Shown: piece by piece, positions 32,701 to 43,328 of the stretch
How the letters are laid out: each line of letters opens with the position of its first letter
How positions within the stretch are numbered: the first letter of the stretch is position 1
From: Cafeteria roenbergensis
Taxonomy: Eukaryota > Sar > Bigyra > Bicosoecida > Cafeteriaceae
Assembly (NCBI GenBank): GCA_008330645.1
Contig: VLTN01000048.1
Coordinates: forward strand, 124,001 to 188,000
Length of the DNA: 64,000 bases
Reading direction: 5' to 3'
Translations under genes and position numbers: made by a program
The notes under the pieces: model-generated
What the model was told of the DNA's origin: nothing
The model's database searches: none
Seen by the model: the letters and a program-made list of their open reading frames with translations, nothing else

Positions 32701-32710
32701 GCGCAAGTGA
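29705..32710 (+). CDS. Secreted acidic, His-repeat and Gln-rich protein
   Basis: The frame runs 1,001 codons. A probable 201-base intron (29786-29986, GTGAGC...GCAG) reduces the protein to about 934 residues. Exon 1 is exactly a signal peptide (MRRLALCLTAGLALGALSCG). The mature chain has (i) a module LLQ...RFRGTPVQ...PVDPMEYEGGV, (ii) ~150 acidic residues rich in Asp/Glu/Ser/Gln, (iii) a second module LLQ...WTRFPALRGTPLSPVDPQSYQGGV, (iv) four perfect copies of RHSASHGHAAGSH plus a degenerate fifth, and (v) Gln-rich tracts with QMQQ and QFQQQF periodicity. A final LLQVGKSGERK repeats the LLQ motif. No enzyme domain is seen. Acidic, His-rich and Gln-rich blocks occur in extracellular matrix, adhesive or metal-binding proteins, but function here is unknown. 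Confidence 0.78.
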   Translation: MRRLALCLTAGLALGALSCGLAAPARRVSLQSFRSRLRLAAQLAPLPASPAWCDVAIAAALTLRGAGRRAARPPPTVPRLPRPNLPGSASMLPQARAREPTDGAPSLLQEQAHASSGRGPVLDVGYMAQVLQHQRGRFRGTPVQKRAVPLPPVDPMEYEGGVQPVHSGVDPEILKAMYSQGVMADTDHALDGFGQASSHDSEGSHSLDESESSQQDGDADEDGASGEDQNAVEVSEQRAESIQQQQSEALDEELDANTLDSEGEGDEDGDLDEGLDGTGGVQTVRQSGSGGSGGDESRTSGGNADGGQQRTGLDRVNHDEGNIDVGDVDEEDEDGYDEDANGGGGGSLLQAGAKDGPLEDLDVIQAVASTQLASRSEDSLDTVARVQQGLPRPHGLWTRFPALRGTPLSPVDPQSYQGGVRQLTLKDVRPFQPSSNPLSKLGLGLLQTEASRPGRRHSASHGHAAGSHRHSASHGHAAGSHRHSASHGHAAGSHRHSASHGHAAGSHRHSVGHKAGHAASLGSQDRVSVSGTRSAVQAPVPAVRVRPDLVPGPGERLVAWGLDSLPPPADHVSRRHHHSSRRQAPAVPGDSEMRFAQRRGVAAGFGQRPSFDTLRQERQQQMQQQQEQQAQHEQQMQQQQMQQMQQMQQMQQQAPPQAPQQPPALPAAPLQPPSMPRFADDMSTTTLPDDASFQRFRSVIDLGVLSPVPQDGVEAMRRTLQAQQQGAPTSQAPGSVASLLSGSTLSGLQQLDLPRDLASQLGAVSTVAAAGQLPRFASQRLTAQQQAQQQVQQQFQQQFHQQFQQLQSQTQQQRQQQPFQQQFHQQFQQPFQQQQQQQWAMQQHPAQAFWQQARAARFAGSPPQQQQQQQQQQLQAPPALDAGLAPMGPLVLPSAEATPGGIAVGTVGPMDMRAAADGSSLSSAPAPAAPAQRFRQAAAAPAAPEAPPAPTASERVAALSESTRALASGTSVRSFRDALSSIGLGAGHQSLLQVGKSGERK
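31070..31225 (+). repeat. Four 39-bp tandem repeats encoding RHSASHGHAAGSH
   Basis: Four identical 39-base units in frame each encode 13 residues with four histidines. A degenerate continuation (RHSVGHKAGHAA) follows. Nucleotide identity among units indicates recent expansion or homogenisation. Confidence 0.95.
31555..32330 (+). repeat. CAG-rich tract encoding poly-Gln segments
   Basis: Clusters of CAG/CAA codons interspersed with ATG and TTC codons (31555-31660, 32050-32235, 32294-32325) encode QMQQ and QFQQQF-like patterns. They are short imperfect triplet and hexamer repeats. Confidence 0.85.
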
Positions 32711-32979
32711 GCCGCCCCTCTTTGTCTGTGTGTGTGGCGTGCGTGTTCGTGGATCGAATCGTATGAATGCAAGCGGGGCTGTGCCGTGCCCGTCGATGCT
32801 CGCGATAGCCCGCAAGCAGAGCGCTCGATCGACAGCCTCTGGTGATTTTTCGGCGGTGCCTGCGTCGGCCGTTCACAGTCGCCGCGCGGGCATCTTTCTG
32901 GAGCGCCGCTGCCGCACGCACTGCGTCCGTGACAGGCAGTTGGGCCGCCGGCTGAAACTTGCCGACAGCGCGAACAGCA

Positions 32980-35900
32980 ATGGCGATGTCTGACGCCCCG
33001 ATGCTGCTCGCCTACGGGATGCGAGTCGCGGGCCTGCCGGCGATGGATCGCAACGGCAAGGCCGACCCGTATCTCAAGCTGTCGGTGAGAAGCTGCGCCA
33101 CGCGCTCGCGCGCGAGCTTGTTGCGCCCGGGCAGGCTTGGGGCAAGCAGGGTGAAGGCATGCGCCGCCTGCGGCCACGGTGCGGCGTGCAGTTCCGTCCT
33201 CCCCGGCTTCCCGCGCGCGAAGCGGGCCCCTGGCGAGCGCCTCGAGCAGGGCATCTCGTTCCACGCCCCCGCCCTTTCCGCTTGTGGTCGCAGGCGGGGC
33301 GGGACTCGTTCCGGACCAAGACGAAAAAGGCCACCTTGGAGGCGTCGTGGGACGAGCAGTTTTACTTCGGCAAAAAGGGCCGCAAGGGGGCGATTCTGTC
33401 CGAGGACACCCTTCGAGTGGAAGTGTGGGACGACGACACCATCTTCGACGAGTCTGTTGGGGTGGTCAGCGTGCCTCTGGCCGGTGAGAGCGCGCCCAGC
33501 GTTGCCTCGGCCCGGGCTGGGTCCGCCATCCTCGTGGACAAATCCAAGCTTGTGCGTTGCGCTGCGCCGCCCCCGCCCGCGAGCGCAGACATCCGCAATC
33601 CGGCGGCGCCCACGAAAACGGTCGCGCTCCCCATCATTGGCCCCAAGGGCAAGGAGCGCGGGCAGCTCTTCATGTCGTGAGTCCGGGATGCTGGTCGGGT
33701 CAGCCCACATTGTTGATTTCACAATCCAGCCGAGCCCACGGGTGCCGCGCATGCGACGCTGTGCCTCTTGCTGCGCAGGCTGCTCTTCATGAACCTTCCT
33801 GCGGCCAAGGGCAGCGCGCCGGGCGGGGCGATGGCACCCGCGTCTGCCGGCGCGGCGGCTGCTGCTGGCGCGAGCGCTGCAGGCGGGAGCGGCGCCGCCT
33901 CCGATGCTCCAGCCGCCGCCCCCGCGGCTGCGGGCTCCATCCCCGCGGCGGCAGCCGCGGCTGCTGCCTGCAACACGCTCAAGTTCCGCGTCTTCTCGGC
34001 GCGCGGGCTGCGGCACAAGGCCAAGGCGTACTTGCGCATCAACGCCGCGTCCGGGAACGCGAGCACGACCCCTGGAGCGGAGGCCACCGAGCCCAACTTC
34101 GCGGCCTCCTTCCTTGCGCCTGCGCCCTCCCCCTCGTCGTCCGTGGTGGTGAGCGTGTTCCAGAAGAGCATGTTCCGCGACCGCTTCGTGGGGGCCATCG
34201 CCCTCACCGCCGACCAGTTCGCCGGCGCGCAGCCGCGCAGGCAGTGGTACTCGCTGGGAGACCGCGACGGCGTGGAGGGTGACGGCACGCGCGGCGAGAT
34301 CGAGGTGATGGCGGCGTGGGAGGCCTCCATGAGCCCGGTGGGGGCGCCGGTGCCCTTTGACCCTGCCACCGGCCAGCCCCGCGTGGGCCCGCCGACTGCC
34401 GACGGCCAGATGGGCGAGGTCGTTCCGCCCGAAGCCAAGGCCGAGTCGGAAGAGGAGCGGGCGGCCCGGGAGGCCGAGGAGCGGCGCCACAGCGCCATGA
34501 TGCGAGGCATGTCGCTTCGCCGGGGCGACTACAAGGTGATGGTCCACATCCACGAAGTGCGCCAGCTCAAGGACGAGGACCTCAACGCGTCTGTCGACCC
34601 TTGCGTGCGCGTGGAGGTGCTGGGCAAGCGCCAGCAGACCAAGACGGCGTGGATGACCAACGCGGTGGTGTTTGACCACCTAATGTACTTCTCGTTCGAG
34701 GACCTCTCGCCGGAGCAGCTGGAGCGCGGGAGCGTGACCATCCGCGTGATGGACGTGGACCGCTTCTCCCGCGACGACCTCGTCGGGCAGCACGTGCTGG
34801 ACCTGCCGTTCGTCTATTTTCGGGAGCACCACGAGCTGCACGGCCGCTGGCTGGGCATCACGGACCCCACGCACAAGCGGAAGAAGGGCCTCATGGGCTA
34901 CGTCAAGGTCAGCGTGGCGGTGCTCGGGCCGGGGGACCGGCGGCACCTGTGGGACGCGGCCGAGGAGGCGCGGCTGGAGGCCGCGGAGCGGGCGCACGGG
35001 CTCGAGTCCGTTGTGATGATGCCCCCCTCCATCGATCGCAAGGTCGAGTTCCTCGTGGTGACGGCGCACCGAGCGGAGGACCTCATGCCCATGGACAAGC
35101 CGCAGGTCGGCGGGCTGGTCAAGGGCGGCATCGACGCGTATGTGCAAGTGGACTTTGCCGGCAACCCGTCCGCCCGCACGCCCTGGGTGGCGCGCAAGGG
35201 GAAGCATGACACCGCGCTCAACGTGTCGTGGACGAGCAAGAACCAGCTGTGGATCCCGGTGATGGTCCCAACCATGACCACGGGCGTGCGCGTGGCCGTC
35301 ATGGACTACGACATGGCCTCGTCCGACGACCTGGTCGGCACGGCCCACCTCAACTTCCGCGCCCTGCGCTCCAAGCCCGTGCACAGGCGCTGGTTCAACC
35401 TCTACGGCGGCCCGGAGGGCATCTACGGCCAGGAGGCGGAGGCGATGGCCGAGTTCCCAGCGGCCGCCTCGCACTTCCGGGGCCGCGTCCTCCTCAGCGC
35501 CGAGGTGGTGCGGCACCCGCGCCCCGACGAGGTGGAGCACGTGCACGTCAAGACGGCGTCGACACCCGTCTTCCTGGACCCTTCCTACGCGCCAGCCAGC
35601 CACGCAGCGGGCTCCGACCTAGCCGGCGACGACGATGACGACGAAGCCGTGAGCCCCCCGCCCGACGCTGGCGCGGCGGTCGTGGACGGTGCCCACCCCC
35701 TCGACCCGCCCACCCGCGAGTACACGCTCCGGGCGCTGGTGCTGAGCGGCGTGGACATCCCTGCCAAGTTCAACCCCATTTCGCGCACGCTGGGGCTGGG
35801 CAAGGGCCACGAGATGGCCGTTGAGATCGAGGTGGGCGGCACCGTGCTCTCCACCGAAGCGAACCGCGTCACCGCCGGCGCTGTCTGGTGGGGCAAGCAG

Positions 35901-37584
35901 CTCTCCGCCAGGGTGAGGCTCCCAGCCGACCCTGCCCAAGTTCCCGACGTGTTCCTCTACCTGCGCCGAGGCAAAGCCGGCCCCCGCGTCTGCTTCGCCC
36001 GGTGGAGCGGCGAGGAGCTCGCCCAGGAGGAGGACGCCTTCGACGCCACTGCCAACCCGTGCGAGTGGGTGCCCCTGCAGGAGGACGTGGCCCTCGACGC
36101 CCTGGCCGACAACCAGCAGCCCGGCGCGGTGCTCTGCCGCCTCGCCCTCGCGCCGTCGGAGTTCGAGACCGTGGACGAGACCTGGGAGGACGACCTGGCC
36201 AGGGCCTCCGCCAAGGGCGCCTTCGAGCTCCGGGTGCACGTGTACCAGGCGCGAAACCTGCCGGCCGCAGACTCCATTGGCTCAGCCGACCCGTACGTTC
36301 GGGTGCAGGTCGACGGGCAGGTGATGGAGACGCGGTACAAGGAGGCCACGGTTTCGCCGCTCTTCTACGAGACGCTGCGCTTTCGCGGCCTGGCTCTGCC
36401 ACTGGAGCGCGAGTTCCGGCCGCCCGTGACGCTGCAGGTGTTCGACCGGGACCGCTTCACCAGCGACGACTTCATCTCCGAGCTTCGCATGCCCCTGAGC
36501 GACCCGCGGGTGCTGGTGCACCCGTTCCGTCAGGACGGCTCCGTGTCCCTGCCGGCGACGCTCAAGGACCCCGAGTGGTTCCCGCTCACAGCCCTGGGCC
36601 GGGAGGACGACGGGCCACAGGGGGAGCTGCTGCTGTCGCTGGAGCTGGTTCACTACGACGACATCGCGCCGGGAGCCGTGCCGGCTGTGCAGGCGCCGCG
36701 CCCCGCCTCCATCGTGCCGGAGATGGACGACTGGCACGTGGAGGTGCTCTGCCTCGGCATGCGCTCCATGCAGCCCTACATGGGGCTCCCCATCGCAAAC
36801 CCGCGGGTGGACATGGACCTGGGTGACAGGTCCAAGGCCGAGGCGGTCAAGCGCACGTCGCACTCCAACTTCCCGTCGGGGTCCGACCCGAACTTCTGCC
36901 AGCGCATCCTCATCCCGTGCCGCCTCCCCCGCCGGGAGATCTTTGCGCCGGCACTCAACCTCTCGGTGGTGGATCGCCGCCTGGGCGGATTCCTGGAGCC
37001 GGTGGTCGGCACCGCCACCGTGCCGCTCGTGGACAAGATCCCGGGCACGCCCTCCTACCGCCCTCCCTTTGGCAGCCTCCAGACGGAGAACCTCCACTAC
37101 CGCGACATGTCCCAGACCGAGCGCGCGAACCCCCCCATCTTCCCAAAGTCCGCCCGCCAGGGGCCTGGCAAGGCCCGCGCCGGCCGCCGGCGCGTCGCCA
37201 CGGTCAAGCCCAACGTCCAGTACCGCGCGGGCGCGGAGGAGGAGGACATGCAGATCGAGCTCGACGGCGTGCCCATCGACCTGTCAGCCGGCGAGCCGGA
37301 CCACGACGGCGCGGCCGCCGCAGCCAGCGCGGGCGGCGGCGACACGGCGACCTCGAGCCCGGACCTCTCGCCGTCCGCCCCGCGCCGCCATCGCCGCCGT
37401 CGGAAGCTGCAGGCACCGGAGTCGCACTCCGCATCCGCGGGAGCCGTGCACGCGGCGGCAGCGCAGCAGCTGGCGCAGGCGGAGGCCGCTGCCGGGTCGG
37501 GCCAGCTGACAGCCGCAGTCGCCGGGGAGGCCGCGCGTCGCGCCAAGCTCGAGTCTACCGCGGTGTCAAGGTCGGCGGATGGGC

Positions 37585-37617
<33 letters not shown>

Positions 37618-40600
37618 CAGTGGCTGCCGGGGCCGGCGGGCCGGGTCCAGTGCTGGCCGAGGAGGAGGCGGTGGGGAGCTCCTCTGCCGGAGGTGGCGTA
37701 TCCGTTGGGGCCCTGGACCTGCCTGCGGGTGCGGAGCTGGACATTGGCGCGTCTCCGCTTCTGTCCCTCGGAGCGGCATCGGCGGGAGCGCATTCCGGCA
37801 TCGCGGCCGCCAGGGCCGCCGCCCAGGTGGCTTTGGAAGCCGAGCAGCAGGCAATCGCGCGGCGGGGCGGCGCCGCAGGCAGCATTCTCGTGTCCAACGC
37901 TGACAACGGATCGGTCAGGGGCGTGGCTGCCAGCGCCGGCGGAGCTGCCGCGGAGCTGGCGGCTGCTGCGGCGGGCGTGGACGTCAGCTTCCTCGACCGG
38001 CACATGCGCTACGCCGACGGGGCCGTGACCGCCGACGGGGAGCCGCGGTTCCACGCCGAGGACAAGGCCGCCAGGTACATGTCCGGCCGCCGCGTGTACA
38101 GCGCGGGGCTGGAGGAGGCGCTCCAGACGGCTCCGTTCGAGACCATCGACGTGATGCGGGGCCAGGACGTGGGCCGCGGGCACATCTTCGGGTGGCGCCT
38201 GCCCTCCACGCTGAGGCGCGTGGGCGTGTTCAAGGGCATCGTGCGGGTTGTCAAGGACCCGGACGCCGAGCCCGAGGCGGGCTGGGCCAAGATCCTGGAG
38301 CCCAAGGAGTACGAGGTGCGCGCCTACGTTCTGCAGGGGTACGGCATGCGGCCGATGGACCGCAACAGGCGCTCGGACTGCTACCTGGTGGGCAAGCTGG
38401 GCGACCAGCGCGTGTCCTTCCGGGACAGCTACCACCCGCGGAGCATCGACCCGCCGCTCTACAAGGTGGTGACGTTCAAGACCGTGCTGCCCGGCCCCTC
38501 CCGCCTGGACCTGTCGGTGTGGGACTTTGACTCAGTGTCCTTTGACGACTTCATCGGCCGCACGGAGATCGACCTCGAGGACCGGTGGTTCGACCCGCGC
38601 TGGCAGGCGCTCGGGAGGGGCTTCGAGAGCCGCGGCCGCCTCCCGCCCAAGCCGCTGGAGGAGCGCCGCCTCTTCTCGCCGGACCGCTGGGAGAGCACTG
38701 GCGCGCTGCAGGTGTGGGTGGACGTGCTGGACCCCGCCACGGCCAGGGACCACCCGGCCGTGGACATCGAGCCCCCGCCACCCCGCGACTTCGAGTGCCG
38801 CGTGGTGATCTGGCGCACCTGGGGCGTGCCTGCTCACGACTACTTCACCGACATGAACGACCTCTACGTCAGGGGCTGGCTGGAGGGAAGCCGGGCCCAG
38901 TCGACCGACGTCCACCTGCGCTGCAAGAAGGGCCGCGGCAGCTTCAACTGGCGCATGGTGTTCAAGACGACGGTGCCGTGCAAGGCGCCCATTCTGCACC
39001 TGCAGATGTGGGACCGGGACTACCTGGAGGTGTCCGACCTCATTGCCCAGGCGGAGCTGCAGCTGGACCAGCACTTCGAGGCGGCGCGGCACTGCAACGG
39101 CCGCTACATGGTCATGGACCGCATTCGCAGCGCCTTCGAGGGCACCGACGCGCTCACCGGCGCGACTGGCAGCCGCCTGCACGGGATGGCCGTGCCGGGG
39201 GCAGCGAGCAAGAAGCCCCGCGCGGCTCGCCCGCGCTACGGGGGCGCGGAGTCGGCCCCGCTGCTGGGGGGGGGCCGGGGCCTGGAGGCCGTCGAGGAGG
39301 AGGATGACGACGACGACGAGCAGGTGGAGGTCGAGGACGGCTTCGGCCCCCTTGACGGCTCTGGACATGGCGCGACGGACGGCGACGACGCTTCCGGGCC
39401 CGGCGGTGCGGACGAGGTGAGCGTTCCGGCGGTGACCGCCGCAGTGATCGCGGCCGAGCTGCGCCAGGCCCACGCCGCCGCGCAGCGCAGGGAAGCCGCT
39501 CGCGCCGCCTCAGCGCCCAACACGGCCGGAGGGCGCCAGCAGCTCCGGGCACAGGCGGAGCAACGCCGGGCAGCGGCGCAGGCGGCGGCGCAGGCGGAGT
39601 TTGCTGCTGCCGACAGCGACGGCGACGATCCCACGGGCGACGACACCACGGGCGGCGCGGCAGGCGGACAGGGCAAGGGCGACGCCGCCTCGCTCCTCGC
39701 GCGGGCCACGACGGAGGCCGAGACCAAGGCGGAGGCCGACGCGGCCCGCTCCACCGTCCAGCAGGCGAAGGAGGCCGTCGGGGTGCCCATCCACCCGCAC
39801 GCCGACAACGCCGCCTGGCTGCCGCTCTACCGCCACTACGGCAAGGACGACGACGGGAACAAGGTCATGCTCGACACCCCCATGTACATGGGCAAGGTTC
39901 TGGTGTCGGTGGAGCTCGTTCCAGTCGAAGTGGCGGAGTCCTTCCCGGTGGGGCTGGGCCGCGCGGCGCCCAACGAGCACCCGCACCTGCCCCCGCCGGC
40001 CGGCCGCATGCGCTTCTCCCTGAACCCCTTCTACCTCGGTCGGGAGTGCCTCGGCCCGCGCATCTTCGGCAACTGCCTGCTCTGCCTCTGCCTGGTGGGC
40101 GTGGTCCTGGCGGTGTTCTTCGGCGCCCCGTTCATCCAAACGCTGGCCACCATCGTGAACTCGCTGGGGGACCCGCTCGGGGGGATCATCACCGCCCTCG
40201 TCGTGCTCGCAATTCTGATTCCAATCGTCTACATTTGCGTCAAATATGTCTGGTGTCCCGAGGGCGTGGGCATCTTGCAGGAGACGGCCTCGGACAACCA
40301 CACGTACCTTGACCTCATGCAGGTTCAGAGCGCAAAGGCCGACGCCAAGGCCCTCGGGTTCGGCAGGGGCGTCGCCGCAGCGCCAAAGAGGCCCTCAATG
40401 GCGCAGTCCCAGCAGCACGGCTCAGCAGCCGCAGCCGCGGGGGTGTCGCACGCCAGCGACAAGCCTGCTCTGTCGATCGCCACCCCGGGTCCCGGCAGAG
40501 CCGTGTCCGGTGCTGCCGCATCTGCGGCGGCGGCCCGGCCCGTGCCGGGCGCGCGTGCCAACCCCACCGGAGCTGGAGCGGCGGCGGCTGGCGACGCCAA

Positions 40601-40811
40601 GGCTGCCTCTGCGAGCGGCGGACCTGCGCTGACCCCAGCGGCACGGGCAGCCATGGCCTCCCGCGGATCCAAGGCCCCGTATCCTGGCGTCAAGCACGTG
40701 ACCAACCCTGCTGGAGGCGTGAGCGCGAGCGGTGACACCGCCAGAATGGCCGGCCGGCGCAAGGCGCTGGCGTCTGCGAGTGCGCCCCAAGTTCCCTCGG
40801 CCGAGGAGTGA
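32980..40811 (+). CDS. Ferlin-family multi-C2 membrane protein
   Basis: Three exons (32980-33084, 33294-33676, 33779-40811) give 2,506 residues. Ferlins are tail-anchored C2 proteins that act in Ca2+-regulated membrane fusion and repair. C2-like domains start near residues 8, 227, 414, 584, 811, 977, 1146, 1674 and 1834. The first (RNGKADPY, VWDDDTIFDE), third (VMDVDRFSRDD), fourth (VMDYDMASSDD) and sixth (DSIGSADPY, VFDRDRFTSDD) retain Asp clusters for Ca2+. The last two match the ferlin C-terminal pair (FECRVVIW...YVRGW; NWRMVFKTTVP; WDRDYLEVSDL). Between residues ~1250 and 1640 and around 1960-2150 the chain is low complexity. A ferlin-like RFSLNPF segment precedes two hydrophobic helices (about 2257-2278 and 2297-2320) and a ~180-residue disordered tail. 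No DysF or FerA domain was recognised by eye. The first intron interrupts C2 number one. Confidence 0.93.
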
Positions 40812-41342
40812 GTGGCAGAGCAGGCAAGGCCGGGCAATTCATCCCGGGGGTTGCGCTTCAACGGTAGAGCTGAGATTGCCGCGCGAGGCGCACTGCAGCG
40901 CTGAACTCCGCTTCCACGCCGGCAACGCGGACAAAGCCTGCAGGGGACTCTGTGCCCTGCTTCTGCTGTGTCTGCTGAAGCCCTGGCCGGGGCCATGGCC
41001 CTGCGAGCGAAGGCGTGCGCTGGTCCGCGCGCCGGAGAGCGCTTTGGGCGGCCGATGGGGCCCGTGCACAAAACGAATCCAGGCCCAATCACACACACGC
41101 GCGCTCAGTTGCAAGAGCAACAGGCAACGAACACAATTCATACGCGAAGGGGGCAAAGGGCGGGGCGCGGCTCCGAGGGGAAGGCGGGGAGGGCAGTGCG
41201 CGCCAGCGGCGCCAGCGGCGGAGGCTGCGCCAGCGCGGCTTGATCCGAAGCGCGAGCAGTCCAGTCTCCGCGAAAGGGGAGGGGGGGCAACTGGGCGGCA
41301 GGCATCCTCTGCAACGCGTGCAAGTGGCGAGGGCGCTGGCGC
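40812..41342. other. Convergent 3' region, ferlin / zinc-finger gene
   Basis: No gene is supported. A tRNA-like D-arm string (CAACGGTAGAGC, 40859-40870) was examined and rejected because no matching anticodon or T arm follows. Confidence 0.45.
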
Positions 41343-43328
41343 CTACTGCGCGCCCCCTGGCGTGAAGGAGCCGTGCATGCCGCCGGAGAGCCCGCTGGAC
41401 GCCGCTGTGGCGTCTGCTGCCGAGCCGAAGCCGTGGGCGTCGGGTCGCTGCTGCAGGGCCGCGATGACGGCCATGAGAGACGCCCCCTGAGCGCCGCCCT
41501 GCGCCGGGAAGCCCGAGACGAGCCCCGAGTCGAGCCCCACGCCGAGCGGGTTCCCGGCGTGCTGCGACGACAGCTCTGAGAGGAGCGACTGAAGCGAGGC
41601 CCCGTTGCCGTTGAGGGCCGCCGCGGTGATGTGGGCCACGTCAGCGGTGTCGCTGTCGATGGGCGGCGCCGAGCCGTGCGCGAGCGTCATCGCGCTGTGG
41701 TCGACGCCAGAGGCGTCGCGCGGGCGCTTGGGCGCCGGCCCCACGACGGAGGAGGCGGCGGCGGACGCGGCTGCCATGGCCGCCTGCGCGAGCGTGCCCC
41801 CCTCGAGACCGCGATAGTGCGTGGAGGGCAGGTGGGGCATGCCGGAGAGCACGGACTCGTCGAGGCTCAGCGGCAGGTGCTGGTGGATCCCGCTCACTGC
41901 TGCAGCGGCGGCTGCCGCTGCTGCTGCGGCGGCTGGGTCCAGATCGGCGCTGGAGAGGTCGCCCTGCTGCGTGTCGCGACTCGCGCTCCGGCCCCGCTTG
42001 CGCTGCTTGGTCGCCGACGTGGCGCTCGTCACGGGGATCTCGATCCCGTGGTCCCGTTTGCTGTGGGTGCGGACGGTGCCGAGGGACCCGAACGCCCCTC
42101 CGCAGGTGACGCAGAGGAAATTTCCGATGCGACGCTGGTTGCCGTCAGAGTCCGTCACCGAGTCCCTGCCCTCCACCAGCGCCCTGGCGCACTCGCACGC
42201 GTCGGGCGGCGGCATGGGAAGGCCCGCGGAGCGGTGGTCCCCCTGGTTCCGGGCCTGCTTGGTTCGGCCGAGCTTGCCCTTGGAGTCGGCCTTGAGCCGG
42301 CGCTCCTCGTCCTTGCGCTCCGCGTGGTAGAGGGCCTCCTGGCCGGGGGCCGGCACGATGATGGGGTGGACCACTCGGAAGTGGGTGCGCTTGTTGCTGC
42401 CGGTGGAGAAGGAGCGGCCGCAGAGCTCGCAGGTGTGCGGCCGCTCGTTGTTGTGCACCGACCGCTCGTGCAGGCTCAGGTGGCCCTTCTCGGTGAAGCC
42501 GCGGCCGCAGGTTTCGCAGCGGAAGGGCTTCACGGAGGCGTGCCGCGCAGCCACGTGCTCTCGCATGGTTGTGGCCCGCATAAACCCTGCCTTGCACTCG
42601 GGGCAGCGCACCTTGGGGCTGAGGTCCGCGGACTCGACGACGGAGCCGTCGGTGTTGAGGATGCCGTCCACTTGCAGGGGGTACGCAGCCTGGTACGCGT
42701 GCTTGTGCTGGCCGCCTGGAAGGCCGATGGGGTGCAGCCCGGCGCTGCCTGCGGCCGCCGCGGCCGCCGCGATGGCGCCGGTGTCCGGCGCCCCTGCCGA
42801 CGCGCTCGCGGGGTGGCCGCTCAGGAGCCCCAGCGACGCGGGCGCATGGACGCTGTTGCCCACGGTGGCGGCCGCAGCCGCCGCAGCGATGGCAGCCATG
42901 GACTGCTGGGCCGTGGCGGGGTGCGTCGACGCTGGCGGAACGGTGGAAGTGCTCGGCAGGGCCAGCGAGGCCGGAAGCCCGGTCGGGAGGGTCCCGGGCA
43001 GCGCAGGGACGGTCCAAGAGGCGCTGCCAGCGAGCCCCTCGGAGCCCACGGCGTGCGGCAGGGACATCGGGAGAGCGACGGCGCCCTCCGTCACACCGTA
43101 ACTCGGAGCCGCGGCCGCCTGGGAGCCCGCCAGCGACGAGAGCCCCGGGCCACTGACGAACGCGGCTGACTGCGGCACTGGGAACCCTCCTTCGCCGTGC
43201 ACCCCGGTGTTGAGGCGCGAAAGGAGCGGTCGCAAGTGCTCCGGCACCTCGGCCACGCCGGAATGAAGGGGCAAAGAGGTCGCCTGCCCCACGCTCGTCG
43301 AGGCAGGGGAAAACCCTCGCCCGTCCAT
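41343..43328 (-). CDS. C2H2 zinc-finger protein (3+1 fingers)
   Basis: From the ATG at 43328 this intronless frame encodes 661 residues (MDGRGFSPASTS). The frame is open further upstream but without recognisable content. Three tandem C2H2 fingers lie near residues 242-319: CPECKAGFMRATTMREHV-AARH, CETCGRGFTEKGHLSLHE-RSVH and CELCGRSFSTGSNKRTHF-RVVH, joined by linkers close to the TGEKP type (ASVKPFR, NNERPHT). A fourth finger (CVTCGGAFGSLGTVRTHSKRDH) sits ~90 residues later. Flanks are Ala/Ser/Gly-rich with His and Pro, and a basic KQRKRGRS patch could be a nuclear signal. A sequence-specific DNA-binding regulator is likely. The target is unknown. The gene is divergent from the calpain gene. 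Confidence 0.87.
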   Translation of the reverse strand: MDGRGFSPASTSVGQATSLPLHSGVAEVPEHLRPLLSRLNTGVHGEGGFPVPQSAAFVSGPGLSSLAGSQAAAAPSYGVTEGAVALPMSLPHAVGSEGLAGSASWTVPALPGTLPTGLPASLALPSTSTVPPASTHPATAQQSMAAIAAAAAAATVGNSVHAPASLGLLSGHPASASAGAPDTGAIAAAAAAAGSAGLHPIGLPGGQHKHAYQAAYPLQVDGILNTDGSVVESADLSPKVRCPECKAGFMRATTMREHVAARHASVKPFRCETCGRGFTEKGHLSLHERSVHNNERPHTCELCGRSFSTGSNKRTHFRVVHPIIVPAPGQEALYHAERKDEERRLKADSKGKLGRTKQARNQGDHRSAGLPMPPPDACECARALVEGRDSVTDSDGNQRRIGNFLCVTCGGAFGSLGTVRTHSKRDHGIEIPVTSATSATKQRKRGRSASRDTQQGDLSSADLDPAAAAAAAAAAAAVSGIHQHLPLSLDESVLSGMPHLPSTHYRGLEGGTLAQAAMAAASAAASSVVGPAPKRPRDASGVDHSAMTLAHGSAPPIDSDTADVAHITAAALNGNGASLQSLLSELSSQHAGNPLGVGLDSGLVSGFPAQGGAQGASLMAVIAALQQRPDAHGFGSAADATAASSGLSGGMHGSFTPGGAQ

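Noticed and set aside
40855-40930. tRNA-like string with CAACGGTAGAGC resembling a D arm
   Set aside because: No complementary acceptor stem, no plausible anticodon stem and no GGTTCRANNCC T-arm follow at the right spacing.
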